Notes under the pieces: generated by a model | Databases searched by the model: none | Seen by the model: only the letters and a program-made list of their open reading frames with translations | Told to the model about the DNA's origin: nothing | Assembly (NCBI RefSeq): GCF_016908775.1 | Contig: NZ_JAFBEP010000003.1 | Coordinates: 186,001 to 250,000 of the forward strand | Direction of reading: 5' to 3' | Source of the DNA: Defluviitalea raffinosedens | GTDB lineage: Bacteria; Bacillota; Clostridia; Lachnospirales; Defluviitaleaceae | Length of the DNA: 64,000 nt | In this document: positions 36,103-45,049 of the stretch, in pieces | Position numbering within the stretch: position 1 is the first letter of the stretch | Layout of the letters: each line of letters starts with the position of its first letter | Made by a program: the position numbers and the translations under genes

Positions 36103-37615
36103 TGCTAACCCTCCTTCCTTCATAATCAAGCGGTATACGCAGAACGACTTCTGTGCCACCCCCTATTTCGCTATAAATACTCATGATATTGTCCTCGTTA
36201 TAGAAAATCTTCAATCTGCTCAAAATGTTATGAATGGCTATACCATTGCTCTTATTCGTATCCTTTTCTCTTGCTTTACCGGTTAATATTTCCTGTATTC
36301 TTTCCTCTGAAATACCTTTCCCGTTATCCTTAATTAAAATTTCCGCAAAGGAATCGGCAAGGCAAGCCTTAACCCATATCGTACCTGTGTGCTCTATATC
36401 TCCCAATCCATGCATCAATGCATTTTCAACAATGGGCTGGAGGATCATGCTAGGCATTTTCACATCGAGAATGCTTTTATCTATTTCCAGTATAAATTCT
36501 ATTTTATCAGCGAAACGCTCTTTTAATAAATGCATATAGTTTTCAATGTTCTTGATTTCATCTCCGATGGTGACGGGCTTGTCTAAATTTCTAAGATTAT
36601 AACGCAAAAGTTCTGCTGTTCTTTCTATAAAGGTGCAAGCTCTGTCAGCTCCTTCAAGCATAGCAAGTTGTGCGCCTGTATTCAGGGTATTAAATAAAAA
36701 ATGAGGATTGATTTGTGCTTGAAGGGCATGCAGTTCAGCTTCCTTAAGGTCGCTTTTGATACGCAGATTTTCCATTTCCTGCTGCTTTAGTCTGCTTTCT
36801 AATTCCGCCTTTTCCTTGATCTCGCTGACATATTCTCTTATACTCTGGGTCATACGGTTAAATGCCCGGGCCATAACCCCTATTTCATCCTCATAATCCA
36901 CTTGTATATGGGGAACATCATAATTCCCCTGAGTAATTTCGTCTGCAGCTTTTGAAAGCTCAGAAATTGGCTGCGTAATGTTATGGATAAACCAGATCAT
37001 TAAGATGATATTGAGCAGAACAACAGAAACGATCACACCTATATTTAAGGTTTCTACAAGATAAACTCTGTTATTTACAGAAAGGTATCTGTCTGTATTT
37101 TGTAAAAACAAAGAGTTGTTCAGCTTTTGAATGTATTCATTAATGTACCCAAAGATTTTATTACTCTTTGAGTAATATAAGTAATATTCATCCACATCTC
37201 TTCCTCTTCGTGCCATGACGGCTGCGTCAGTTTGCTCCATATACGTTGCAATCATATTCTTAATATCCTTCAGGATCAGGGCATTTTCAATATTGCTATA
37301 GTCAATCTTTATTGAATCAGCTTCTTTTTTTAATGCATTGCAGTACTTATAATAATCATCAAGGCTTCTTGAATACTTCAGGTTTAAATATTCTTCATAG
37401 ACGCTGTTTAGATTTTCAAGGGTTTTATGAAGATCGTTAAGCTTTACATTCATCTCAAAGGTATTGCTCATTTCCTCCATCAATACACTGATGGTATAGA
37501 ACGGAAATATACTGGTGACACTCATAAGTAAAATGGTCGCCATAAAATGAATAATCAATCTCTTTTTTAATGTATGTTTTCTTAAGAAATTTTTCAGATC
37601 TCTTAATGCATTCAT
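36095..37615 (-). CDS. LytS/YesM-type sensor histidine kinase
   Basis: 506 residues. Helix 1 is about 21-43, an extracytoplasmic helical region 44-190, helix 2 191-211, HAMP about 212-265, then a coiled coil and the His_kinase domain with QINPHFLFNTLNTG (His305) and an HATPase with LQPIVENALMHGLGD and DNGKGIS. Its start codon immediately follows the stop of the upstream binding-protein gene. The sensor part does not look like a sugar-binding fold, so it probably reads sugar through one of the anchored binding proteins. Confidence 0.93.
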   Translation of the reverse strand: MNALRDLKNFLRKHTLKKRLIIHFMATILLMSVTSIFPFYTISVLMEEMSNTFEMNVKLNDLHKTLENLNSVYEEYLNLKYSRSLDDYYKYCNALKKEADSIKIDYSNIENALILKDIKNMIATYMEQTDAAVMARRGRDVDEYYLYYSKSNKIFGYINEYIQKLNNSLFLQNTDRYLSVNNRVYLVETLNIGVIVSVVLLNIILMIWFIHNITQPISELSKAADEITQGNYDVPHIQVDYEDEIGVMARAFNRMTQSIREYVSEIKEKAELESRLKQQEMENLRIKSDLKEAELHALQAQINPHFLFNTLNTGAQLAMLEGADRACTFIERTAELLRYNLRNLDKPVTIGDEIKNIENYMHLLKERFADKIEFILEIDKSILDVKMPSMILQPIVENALMHGLGDIEHTGTIWVKACLADSFAEILIKDNGKGISEERIQEILTGKAREKDTNKSNGIAIHNILSRLKIFYNEDNIMSIYSEIGGGTEVVLRIPLDYEGRRVSNG

Positions 37616-38623
37616 TTACTCTTCCCCAGACTTTATATATTTAGAAACATTTTGCTTGGTAATTGTAAAGGAATCTACTTTAAAATAAGCAGATATCCTG
37701 TCATTTTGCCTGACATCTACCAATGCGCGAATCGTATCGTATCCCATCTGTTCATGGTCCACGTTCACTGTTCCAAAAACAACGCCTCTTTCTATATATC
37801 TGAGTAACTCGGAAGAATTTCCATACCCAATAATGTTGTATCCTACCTTGTTTAAATCCACCAATATATCTGCCACTGCCAGAGTGTCTTTTTCAGAGGT
37901 ACACACCAAGGTGCTAAGTTCCGGATTGTCTTTAATCAATGTGCTGACCGCATCTTCAATTCCAAGAAAGTTTGAACTGTCGTATTCAACTGTTGTCATA
38001 TGAATGTCAGGATAGTCTTTTATGATGTCCCGGATGCCCATAATCATCAGGTTTTGTGCCATGACTTCGTTGCCCTTCTTATTGGAATCTAAAAGTACCA
38101 CCCCTCCTTTTTTCTCTGTTACCGCAATAATCATTCGCCCTAACTGAACACCGGAGGTGTACTTATTCTCTCCCACATAGGCAATGCGCTTACTTTCTTT
38201 CGCGTCTGTCCCTATGGTGACAACCGGTATTCCTTCCTCCATAGCCCTGTCAATCAAAGGGCCTGTTTGGCCGTCATCCCAGACATAGGTCACAATGCCA
38301 TCAACTTTGGAAGCTATGGCAATATCTAAATACTTATATAAATCTTCTTCATTGGATGTACTTACGGTATTAAATTCTACAGCTACATTAAATTCTTTAG
38401 ACGCTCTTTCTACGCCTTTCTTTATGGAAAGCCAGGCTGGAGCATCATCATCCTTGCAGATCATCGCAAAATGATATTTCGGAATCTGATCAGGAACGAT
38501 GATTCCCGTATTATGCCTCGTATCTTTAAGCGTACTTCTGATGCGGTAAAATATTACTCCCGTAGTTGTTAAAATTAAGATGACTAAAAATAGAACAAAA
38601 GTCACAAAAAATTTATTTTTCAT
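37616..38623 (-). CDS. Membrane-anchored sugar-binding protein, first gene of the sensor operon
   Basis: 335 residues. One N-terminal hydrophobic segment (about 4-25) without a lipobox, followed by a LacI/ribose-binding fold: PKYHFAMICKDDDAPAWLSI, IAIASKVDGIVTYVWDD, EEGIPVVTIGTDAK and the C-terminal FGTVNVDHEQMGYDTIRAL. It resembles the sugar-binding sensor proteins often found next to LytS/YesN pairs, but is clearly different in sequence from the XylFII-like protein at 33402. The ATG at 38623 has AGAGGA upstream; the frame stays open to 38764 with no ribosome site. Confidence 0.82.
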   Translation of the reverse strand: MKNKFFVTFVLFLVILILTTTGVIFYRIRSTLKDTRHNTGIIVPDQIPKYHFAMICKDDDAPAWLSIKKGVERASKEFNVAVEFNTVSTSNEEDLYKYLDIAIASKVDGIVTYVWDDGQTGPLIDRAMEEGIPVVTIGTDAKESKRIAYVGENKYTSGVQLGRMIIAVTEKKGGVVLLDSNKKGNEVMAQNLMIMGIRDIIKDYPDIHMTTVEYDSSNFLGIEDAVSTLIKDNPELSTLVCTSEKDTLAVADILVDLNKVGYNIIGYGNSSELLRYIERGVVFGTVNVDHEQMGYDTIRALVDVRQNDRISAYFKVDSFTITKQNVSKYIKSGEE

Positions 38624-38648
38624 ATGTATCCTCTTTACTTTTATCCAT

Positions 38649-38690
38649 ATTATACCATTATAGTTGTACAATCTAACCATAATTGTATAC
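38649..38690 (-). promoter_or_regulatory. Promoter region of the sensor operon with palindromic TTGTACAA
   Basis: Two TATAAT boxes (38649-38654 and 38657-38662, as ATTATA on the plus strand) have weak -35 elements. Just upstream are a perfect TTGTACAA palindrome (38664-38671) and a GTATACAAT arm at 38682-38690 that forms an imperfect inverted repeat with it. Possible operator; low certainty. Confidence 0.35.
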
Positions 38691-38767
38691 TTAAATCTTA
38701 AACTTTTCAATATATTTACCAGATTCTCAGATAAAGGGCCGCAGAGCATGCTTTTTATTTCCAATAT

Positions 38768-38803
38768 AAAACTCCACTGTAACGGAATAGTTACAGTGGA
38801 GTT
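38768..38803 (-). terminator. Terminator of the fum-paaK-ACT operon
   Basis: AACTCCACTGTAAC pairs with GTTACAGTGGAGTT, then TTATATT on the minus strand. Confidence 0.85.
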
Positions 38804-38818
38804 GACTATTTGTGCTGA

Positions 38819-39244
38819 TTAAATCTGATAAATGTCGCTGGCTTCTATAAGCTCCATTTTATGCGCCGTAATGGTATCAATCGCTTTATGAATATCATCG
38901 GCTTTAATAATTACCAGTGCCTTTTGTCCTACTTCAAAGGCATACATATATTCAACGCTGATACCATCTTTAGAAAGAATATCCAGGGCCTTCGCCAATG
39001 CACCGGGAGTATGAGGAGTTGCAAGACAAATTACATCGGTTAAACTTACAGAAAACCCTTTTTCTTTTAAGACCGTAAACGCCTGATCAGGATTTGTTAC
39101 AATCATTCTGAGAATGCCATATTCTGCAGTATCCGCAATACTTAAAGCAGAAATATTAATTCCTAAATCCCCTAAAGTTTTAGTGACTTCTGTAAGTCTT
39201 CCAGATTTGTTTTCCAAGAAAACCGATAGCTGCTTAATAATCAT
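38819..39244 (-). CDS. Tandem ACT-domain protein
   Basis: 141 residues, two ACT units: first about 4-66 (QLSVFLENKSGRLTEVTKTL, GINISALSIADTAEYGILRM) and second about 70-140 (TPHTPGALAKALDILSKDG, ISVEYMYAFEVGQKALVII). Stand-alone double-ACT proteins are, in clostridia, regularly encoded next to phenylacetate-CoA ligase; they probably bind an amino acid and regulate the pathway. It follows paaK by 13 bases with AGGAGG at its start, so it is co-expressed. Confidence 0.9.
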   Translation of the reverse strand: MIIKQLSVFLENKSGRLTEVTKTLGDLGINISALSIADTAEYGILRMIVTNPDQAFTVLKEKGFSVSLTDVICLATPHTPGALAKALDILSKDGISVEYMYAFEVGQKALVIIKADDIHKAIDTITAHKMELIEASDIYQI

Positions 39245-39257
39245 AGTATCTCCTCCT

Positions 39258-40556
39258 TTAGATCTTTCTCTTATCGATCACTCTTTTAGCTTTTCCCTCT
39301 GTCCGTTCGATAGTCTTTGGCTCTACCAGTTTTACTTTGACACTGATACCAAGGGTGCTTTCTATCTGATGTTTTATTTTCGCCGTCAACGCTTCTAATT
39401 TCCTGATTTCATCGGAGAAAAAGCTTCCTTCTACTTCTACCCATACTTCTAAAATGTCAAGATTATTCACTCTATCTACAATCAGGAGATAATGAGGCTT
39501 TGTTTCTCCCATATTAAGCAGTACACTTTCAATTTGTGACGGAAATACATTAACTCCTCTGATAATGAGCATATCGTCGCTTCGGCCTTTACATTTTTCC
39601 ATTCGGATTAACGTTCTTCCACATTCACATTTTTCTTCATGAAGAGCAGTTAAATCCCTTGTTCTATATCTTAAAAGAGGAAGGGCTTCCTTGGTAACCG
39701 CTGTAAATACTAGTTCTCCTATTTCTCCTTTGGGAACGGGTTTTAGAGTTTTAGGATCTACTGTCTCTGGGATAAAATGATCTTCATTAATATGTAATCC
39801 ATTTTGCATCTGGCACTCGCAGGAAACACCAGGCCCTATAATTTCACTTAAACCAAAAATATCAATCGCCTGAAGGTGCAATTTGCTTTCAATTTCTTTT
39901 CTCATTTCCTCTGTCCATGGTTCTGCCCCAAAGATACCAACCCTAAGAGACAGCTCCTTAGGATCAACACCCATTTCTTCCATAGCTTCTGCAAGATAAA
40001 GGGCATAGGAAGGAGTACAGGCAAGAACTGTACTTCCAAAATCCTTCATGAGCTGAATTTGCTTTTGCGTGTTCCCTCCAGATATAGGAATAACCGTTGC
40101 CCCTACTTTTTCACTGCCATAATGAAGCCCCAGTCCTCCCGTAAATAAACCATAGCCATAGGCAATCTGAATAATATCATTTTTTCTGACACCCGCAGCA
40201 TAAAGACATCTTGCCACAACTTCCGACCAAGTGTTAAGATCCTTTCTTGTATAACCTACAACAGTGGGCCTTCCGGTGGTTCCGGAAGAAGCATGCACTC
40301 TTACCACTTCGCTCATAGGCACTGCAAACAAATCATAGGGATAATTGTCCCGTAGATCCTGTTTTGTCGTAAAGGGCAGCTTTTCTAAGTCCTCGATCCC
40401 TCTTATATCCCCCGGTTCGAGGCCTAATTCCTGCATCTTTTTTCTGTAAAAAGGAACATTGTAGTAAACTCTTTCTACAGTTTCACGAAGTCTTTTCCCT
40501 TGAAGTTCCCGCATTTCCTCCCTTCCCATACATTCGATATGCTCATTCCAAATCAT
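39258..40556 (-). CDS. paaK: Phenylacetate-CoA ligase
   Basis: 432 residues, adenylate-forming superfamily. Typical motifs include [18 protein letters not shown] (P-loop, near 87-104), [17 protein letters not shown] near 230, and [12 protein letters not shown] near 300, with the C-terminal lid containing [19 protein letters not shown]. It converts phenylacetate (or another aryl acid) to its CoA thioester with ATP. In anaerobes it works after 2-oxoacid oxidoreductases in aromatic amino acid catabolism, but no ior genes are in this window. It follows fumB by 16 bases with GGTGGGGG as ribosome site. Confidence 0.92.
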   Translation of the reverse strand: MIWNEHIECMGREEMRELQGKRLRETVERVYYNVPFYRKKMQELGLEPGDIRGIEDLEKLPFTTKQDLRDNYPYDLFAVPMSEVVRVHASSGTTGRPTVVGYTRKDLNTWSEVVARCLYAAGVRKNDIIQIAYGYGLFTGGLGLHYGSEKVGATVIPISGGNTQKQIQLMKDFGSTVLACTPSYALYLAEAMEEMGVDPKELSLRVGIFGAEPWTEEMRKEIESKLHLQAIDIFGLSEIIGPGVSCECQMQNGLHINEDHFIPETVDPKTLKPVPKGEIGELVFTAVTKEALPLLRYRTRDLTALHEEKCECGRTLIRMEKCKGRSDDMLIIRGVNVFPSQIESVLLNMGETKPHYLLIVDRVNNLDILEVWVEVEGSFFSDEIRKLEALTAKIKHQIESTLGISVKVKLVEPKTIERTEGKAKRVIDKRKI

Positions 40557-40572
40557 AAATATCCCCCACCTT

Positions 40573-41136
40573 TTAATTTTGATTTAGCATGTTTTTGTAT
40601 TTCTCCTTCTGTGTATCGTATAAATTATTGCCTTTGGTATCAATCGTTACGACCACTGGAAAATCTTCTACATAAAGCTTATAAATCGCCTCAGCCCCCA
40701 AGTCTTCATAAGCAACAACCTTTGCTTCCTTTACCCGATCAGCAAGCAAAGCACCTGCGCCTCCAATGGCTGTAAAATATACCGCCTGATTCTTGATGAT
40801 CGCATCAATGACTGCCTGATTTCTTTCTCCTTTTCCGATCATGCCCTTTAACCCCTGTTGCAAAATCATAGGAGTATAAGCATCCATTCTGCCACTGGTT
40901 GTAGGTCCACAGCTTCCGATAATTTCTCCCGGTTTGGCAGGACAAGGCCCTACATAATAAATGATTTGATTTTTAAGGTCTACCGGAAGTGGTTTGTTCT
41001 CTTTTAAAGTCTCCACCATTCTTTTATGAGCTGCATCTCTGGCAGTATATATTATGCCGGAAAGCAATACTTCATCCCCAACTTCTAATGTTGAAATTAT
41101 TTCATCCTGTAAAGGTAGAGTGATTTTCTTTTTCAT
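40573..41136 (-). CDS. fumB: Fumarate hydratase class I, beta subunit
   Basis: 187 residues, the C-terminal half of class I iron-sulphur fumarases (beta domain, also in L(+)-tartrate dehydratase). Typical text: [46 protein letters not shown] and [14 protein letters not shown]. With FumA it reversibly hydrates fumarate to malate. The ATG at 41136 has AGGAGGG seven bases upstream; the open frame extends to 41208, but that extension is translation of repeat copy D and is not counted. L(+)-tartrate dehydratase cannot be excluded. Confidence 0.92.
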   Translation of the reverse strand: MKKKITLPLQDEIISTLEVGDEVLLSGIIYTARDAAHKRMVETLKENKPLPVDLKNQIIYYVGPCPAKPGEIIGSCGPTTSGRMDAYTPMILQQGLKGMIGKGERNQAVIDAIIKNQAVYFTAIGGAGALLADRVKEAKVVAYEDLGAEAIYKLYVEDFPVVVTIDTKGNNLYDTQKEKYKNMLNQN

Positions 41137-41151
41137 ATTTTCCCTCCTAGT

Positions 41152-41288
41152 AAGTAAGAGTTTCATTTGCGAAACTCTCGCGCCGAGCGCAGTCGGCAAA
41201 ACCGACAAATATAATACGCGCGAGTGTGCATTTTGCCCGAAGGGCTTTCTATTGCATAGGAGATTCAGAGGAATTTCCTGTGTAATAG
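41152..41288 (+). repeat. Dispersed structured repeat, copy D (full length)
   Basis: AAGAGTTTCATTTGCGAAACTC hairpin-like start, CGCGCCGAGCGCAGTCGGCA, the ATAATACGCGCGAGTG core, GCCCGAAGGGC and a closing hairpin ending TTTCCTGTGTAATAGAAAA. It lies between fumA and fumB, whose products act as one enzyme. Confidence 0.8.
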
Positions 41289-41309
41289 AAAACGTGCAAA
41301 AATTGCACG
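41289..41309 (-). terminator. Hairpin after fumA, possible terminator or attenuator
   Basis: CGTGCAA-TTT-TTGCACG followed by TTTTC on the minus strand, eleven bases past the fumA stop. As fumB is downstream, complete termination here would split the operon, so partial read-through is likely. Confidence 0.6.
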
Positions 41310-41318
41310 CACTTTAAA

Positions 41319-42170
41319 CTATAAGATCACTGTTTTATGTCTTGTGACATGGCATCCTATATTGACTGCTACAGGCAAGCTTGCAATATGAGTAGGAAAT
41401 ACTTCGATATTGACGCCAAGAGCTGTCGTTCTGCCTCCAAGCCCCTGAGGTCCTATGCCTAATGCATTAATTTTCATCAGCAGTCTGTCTTCCATTTCTT
41501 TAATATGTTTTTTAGGATTGGATTGATTGATCGGCCTAAGAAGTGCCTTTTTGGCAAGTAAAGGTGCCATCTCAAAGTTTCCTCCAATGCCAACACCCAC
41601 TACCAGAGGTGGACAAGCGTTAGACCCTGCTTCGTCCACTGTTTTTAGAACGAACTCTTCTACTCCTTCCATTCCGTCCGAAGGTTTTAGCATTTTTAAG
41701 GCACTCATGTTTTCACTGCCGCCGCCTTTCGGCGCCAGGGTAATTTTTATATGTTCTCCTTTAACAATGGAATAATGTATGATTGCAGGAGTATTGTCTT
41801 TGGTGTTTACCCGAAGGAGAGGATCTTCTACCATGGATTTTCTTAAAAATCCTTCTTGATAACCTTTTCGTATGCCATTTTGAATAGCTTCTTCCAGAGA
41901 ATCGCCTACCACATGAACATCTTGTCCTATTTCAACAAAGACAACCGCCGTTCCTGTATCCTGACATATGGGAATTGCCCTTTTTTGTGCAACTTCTGCA
42001 TTTTCAATAATATCATCGAGAATACTTTGACCTAAAGGACTTATTTCTTTGGCTTTTGAGCTTATGAGTCCTTCCTTTATATCTTCTGATAAATAGTAAT
42101 TGGACTCCATGCAAAGCCTGGCAACTGCATCTTGGATTTTACTGGTATGTATTTCTTTCAAAATTGACAC
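41319..42170 (-). CDS. fumA: Fumarate hydratase class I, alpha subunit
   Basis: 283 residues, N-terminal half of class I fumarase. Three cysteines suit the [4Fe-4S] cluster: Cys69 in PICQDTGT, Cys186 in GSNACPP and Cys273 in VNIGCHVTRHK. Oxygen-sensitive class I enzymes fit an anaerobe. It is first in the order fumA, fumB, paaK, ACT; the two subunit genes are separated by 182 bases filled by a hairpin and repeat copy D. Confidence 0.93.
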   Translation of the reverse strand: MSILKEIHTSKIQDAVARLCMESNYYLSEDIKEGLISSKAKEISPLGQSILDDIIENAEVAQKRAIPICQDTGTAVVFVEIGQDVHVVGDSLEEAIQNGIRKGYQEGFLRKSMVEDPLLRVNTKDNTPAIIHYSIVKGEHIKITLAPKGGGSENMSALKMLKPSDGMEGVEEFVLKTVDEAGSNACPPLVVGVGIGGNFEMAPLLAKKALLRPINQSNPKKHIKEMEDRLLMKINALGIGPQGLGGRTTALGVNIEVFPTHIASLPVAVNIGCHVTRHKTVIL

Positions 42171-42223
42171 CCCATTACATTTTTAATTAATAATTATACA
42201 TTAATTATGAATATTATACAAGG

Positions 42224-43291
42224 TTATTTCCATTTGGGAAGGATACCTATTTTCTGCAGAGTTTTTAAGAAAATCACAAAAACAGGTCCTATAATAATCC
42301 CCAGAAAACCAAATAATTTAATACCTATATACATGGCCATTAAAGTAAATAGAGGATATACACCGATTTGACTTCCTAAAACCTTCGGTTCAAAAGTCTG
42401 TCTGAAAAGTACCACTACGCCATAAATAATCAAAAGGCCTACTGCTTCATAAAGATTGCCCGTTATCCCATGATAAACCGCCCAGGGAATCAGGATTGTT
42501 CCGCTTCCAAAAACAGGAAATGCATCTACGATACCAATGAGAATACCTATTAAAAGAGAATATTCAAATCTCAGAATGCTAAGGCCAATCATGCAAATCG
42601 TTGATGTAAAGATCATAAGAATGAGCTGGGTTCTTATATATCCTAAGAGCGCTCCTAGTAAATCCCTTCTGATAATATCCATCTTTATAACCCAGGATTT
42701 GGGCATCTGCCTTTCAATAAAGGCACGCATTTTTTCTTTATCTTTACTCATAAAGAATGTGGCAATCAAAGTGACGATTGTAAAAAATAAGGCATTGGGA
42801 AGGGCTGCCACAAAGCTTATGGAACCTTTACCCACTCCTGGTGCCAACATATTGGAAAAATGCTTAATTACTTGATTTATATGATCCATTAAAAACGTTT
42901 GGATATTGATGGGCAGTCCAAACATTAAGCTCTCGGTTTTCCACCTTAAGTTTTCTAAAGTCTGTGTGAAATTTGCATAATAACTGGGAAGTTCTTTGGC
43001 AAATTCCTGGGCTTGCTCACCGATTTTCATGATAATGCCTGTACATATGGTTCCAATAAAAATAAGCATAATGATAATGGACAATATGCTGGAAAACCCT
43101 CGGGAAAGTTTAAGTTTTTTGTGAAACCACCGTACCATAGGCTCTATCAAAGAAGAAAGAATCCAAGCCACAACAAAAGGCGCAACATAAGAGAAGATAT
43201 ATCGGAAAAATAAATATACTCCCAATATAATTATTCCTATAATCAAAAGCCTATGGATAACTTGTTTATGTTTTTGATAGAAATCCGTCAT
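42224..43291 (-). CDS. ytvI: Sporulation integral membrane protein YtvI (AI-2E transporter superfamily)
   Basis: 355 residues, about seven to eight helices and a soluble middle region. The N-terminal pair of helices (IIILGVYLFFRYIFSYVAPFVVAW) and ILSSLIEPMVRWFH, and the C-terminal TFEPKVLGSQIGVYPLFTLM, are typical of the AI-2E exporter superfamily and the YtvI branch. YtvI is a sporulation-linked membrane protein of unknown transport role; the general family includes Na+/H+ antiporters and putative autoinducer exporters. The start has GGAG upstream, transcribed alone and divergent from the small gene at 43439. Confidence 0.82.
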   Translation of the reverse strand: MTDFYQKHKQVIHRLLIIGIIILGVYLFFRYIFSYVAPFVVAWILSSLIEPMVRWFHKKLKLSRGFSSILSIIIMLIFIGTICTGIIMKIGEQAQEFAKELPSYYANFTQTLENLRWKTESLMFGLPINIQTFLMDHINQVIKHFSNMLAPGVGKGSISFVAALPNALFFTIVTLIATFFMSKDKEKMRAFIERQMPKSWVIKMDIIRRDLLGALLGYIRTQLILMIFTSTICMIGLSILRFEYSLLIGILIGIVDAFPVFGSGTILIPWAVYHGITGNLYEAVGLLIIYGVVVLFRQTFEPKVLGSQIGVYPLFTLMAMYIGIKLFGFLGIIIGPVFVIFLKTLQKIGILPKWK

Positions 43292-43438
43292 ATATTTCTC
43301 CTCTATATAATGAATATTCTATTTATATGATTATATGATACAAAATTTAACATATTACTTCAATTCATTTACTAATTATAATTACGATTTTAGTACATAC
43401 TAAGTTTATTCTATGATATTTTTGAAAGGAGAATACTT

Positions 43439-43639
43439 ATGGAATCTATGGATTTTAAACTGCGTTCAATTGAAAATGCACGCATTCGCTTAGAAGAAAT
43501 TGAAGATGAACTTCAATACAACCAAAGAAGTTTGGATAAAGAAACCTTAGAAAACCAACAGGAGCTTATAAAAGACTCTATCAAGGTTATTGAAAGAGCC
43601 AAAGAAGAATTGGGAAGACTGGAAAGAAACTTAGAATAA
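43439..43639 (+). CDS. Small coiled-coil protein, unknown function
   Basis: 66 residues, almost entirely charged helix with heptad spacing (IRLEEIEDELQYNQRSL, then KVIERAKEELGRLERNLE), no membrane segment. An AAAGGAG site seven bases before the ATG supports it as a real gene. It sits between divergent ytvI and convergent dpaL. I do not recognise a family; small acidic coiled-coil proteins of this type may be regulatory or structural. Confidence 0.6.
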   Translation: MESMDFKLRSIENARIRLEEIEDELQYNQRSLDKETLENQQELIKDSIKVIERAKEELGRLERNLE

Positions 43640-43649
43640 GCATATAAGG

Positions 43650-43684
43650 AGAGCTGCGCACCTATATTTCGCATGGCAGCTCTC
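43650..43684. terminator. Hairpin between convergent genes
   Basis: AGAGCTGC pairs with GCAGCTCT around a 19-base loop. T runs are poor on both strands, so it may be a weak bidirectional terminator. Confidence 0.5.
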
Positions 43685-43707
43685 TTGGAATAAAAAATAT
43701 CATATCT

Positions 43708-44934
43708 CTATTCAAAAATACTCGGATTTTTTCCATCATCAACAACCTTTTTATAATCTTCGGGATCGGTATCTCCTTCAGTGCTAAAACATAGTATTAC
43801 TGAATGCTCATCTAACTGCAGTTTATTTTTTAACTCCTTTAATTCTTCTCTTTCCAGAAGTAAAGATACAAGGCCTAGTCCAACTGCTCCTGACTCGCCA
43901 GATACCACTTTTCTGTCACTTCCTGTAGGATTTGCCAATACCCTCATTCCTTTAGCCGCTACATAATCAGGACATGATACATAGGCACCGGCAAAGTCCC
44001 TTAAAATTTCCCAGGTGACTATATTGGGCTCCCCACAGGCAAGGCCCGCCATAATAGTGTCTAAATCTCCTGTAACAGAATGGGGATTGTTGTCATTTAT
44101 TAAAGCAGACTTATAGATACAGGCAGCCTTTTCAGGTTCCACTATAATCGTTATAGGACATTGGTCTTTAAAAACATTTACATAATAACCAAGAACTGCT
44201 CCCGCAAAAGATCCTACTCCTGCCTGCAAAAATACATGGGTAGGTCTTATAATACCGTCCAGCTTCATTTGGTCCAAAGCTTCAGCCGCCATAGTTGTAT
44301 AGCCCCGGCAAATCCAATTAGGAATTTTTTCATATCCCTCCCATGCCGTATCTTGCACCAAAAAGCCACCGATTTCTTCAGCCTTTTGCTTGGCTAACCT
44401 GACAGTATCATCATAATTGACCTCTGTAATATAGACTTTTGCCCCAGCTTCCTTAATCGTCTGAACTCTTCTTAACGAAGAACCCTTCGGCATATAGACA
44501 ATGGATTTGCATCCCAGTTGAGTGGCAGTCCAGGCTACTGCTTTTCCATGGTTTCCATCCGTTGCAGTAACAAATACCATATCCTTTATTTTTTCTGCAA
44601 CTTCCGGTAATTTAAAGTAATCAAAGCCTACAGAATCTATATCTACATCTAATTTTTCACATAAAAGCTTTGCTATGGCATAAGTTACACCCAGGGCCTT
44701 AAATGCATTTAATCCAAATCTATAGGATTCATCCTTAACATAAATCTTAGAAACGCCCAACTGCTTTGCCAAATTTTCCAAACTTACCAATGGCGTCGCT
44801 TTATAGCCGTCCATAGTAGTATGGAATTTTCTTGTACTTTTTATCTCTTCTTCACTTAAAAATTTTGGCTTCCAATCTGCTTTTCTCTCATTTATTACAA
44901 CTTTGATTCCATATGCTTCATGTACCTTTGCCAT
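43708..44934 (-). CDS. dpaL: Diaminopropionate ammonia-lyase
   Basis: 408 residues, fold-type II PLP enzyme (YgeX family). The PLP lysine is in YRFGLNAFKALG (Lys79 from the chosen start, close to Lys77 of the E. coli enzyme). The glycine loop is later in SGESGAVGLG, and TDGNHGKAVAW is typical. It converts 2,3-diaminopropionate to pyruvate and two ammonia, in the cytosol. I choose the ATG at 44934 (AAGGTGG five bases upstream); the ATG at 44952 is also possible. The promoter carries a perfect 20-bp palindrome over its -10 region. Confidence 0.9.
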   Translation of the reverse strand: MAKVHEAYGIKVVINERKADWKPKFLSEEEIKSTRKFHTTMDGYKATPLVSLENLAKQLGVSKIYVKDESYRFGLNAFKALGVTYAIAKLLCEKLDVDIDSVGFDYFKLPEVAEKIKDMVFVTATDGNHGKAVAWTATQLGCKSIVYMPKGSSLRRVQTIKEAGAKVYITEVNYDDTVRLAKQKAEEIGGFLVQDTAWEGYEKIPNWICRGYTTMAAEALDQMKLDGIIRPTHVFLQAGVGSFAGAVLGYYVNVFKDQCPITIIVEPEKAACIYKSALINDNNPHSVTGDLDTIMAGLACGEPNIVTWEILRDFAGAYVSCPDYVAAKGMRVLANPTGSDRKVVSGESGAVGLGLVSLLLEREELKELKNKLQLDEHSVILCFSTEGDTDPEDYKKVVDDGKNPSIFE

Positions 44935-44975
44935 TGTACCCACCTTTGCCATTCTTTCTCTATAATTAAATAATG

Positions 44976-45023
44976 ATATGTAATATATTACATATGATAT
45001 TCCTGTATAATATGTTTTGTCAA
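44976..45023 (-). promoter_or_regulatory. dpaL promoter overlapped by a 20-bp perfect palindrome
   Basis: TTGACA (plus 45018-45023) and TATCAT (plus 44994-44999) are 18 bases apart. ATATGTAATATATTACATAT, a perfect palindrome, occupies 44976-44995, overlapping the end of the -10 box and the start site. This is a textbook repressor position. Confidence 0.7.
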
Positions 45024-45049
45024 TTAAGAATCTTTAATCTATTCTTGTT

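Noticed and set aside
41137-41208. 24-residue N-terminal extension of fumB
   Set aside because: It translates repeat copy D; the ATG at 41136 has a strong ribosome site and matches family N-termini.
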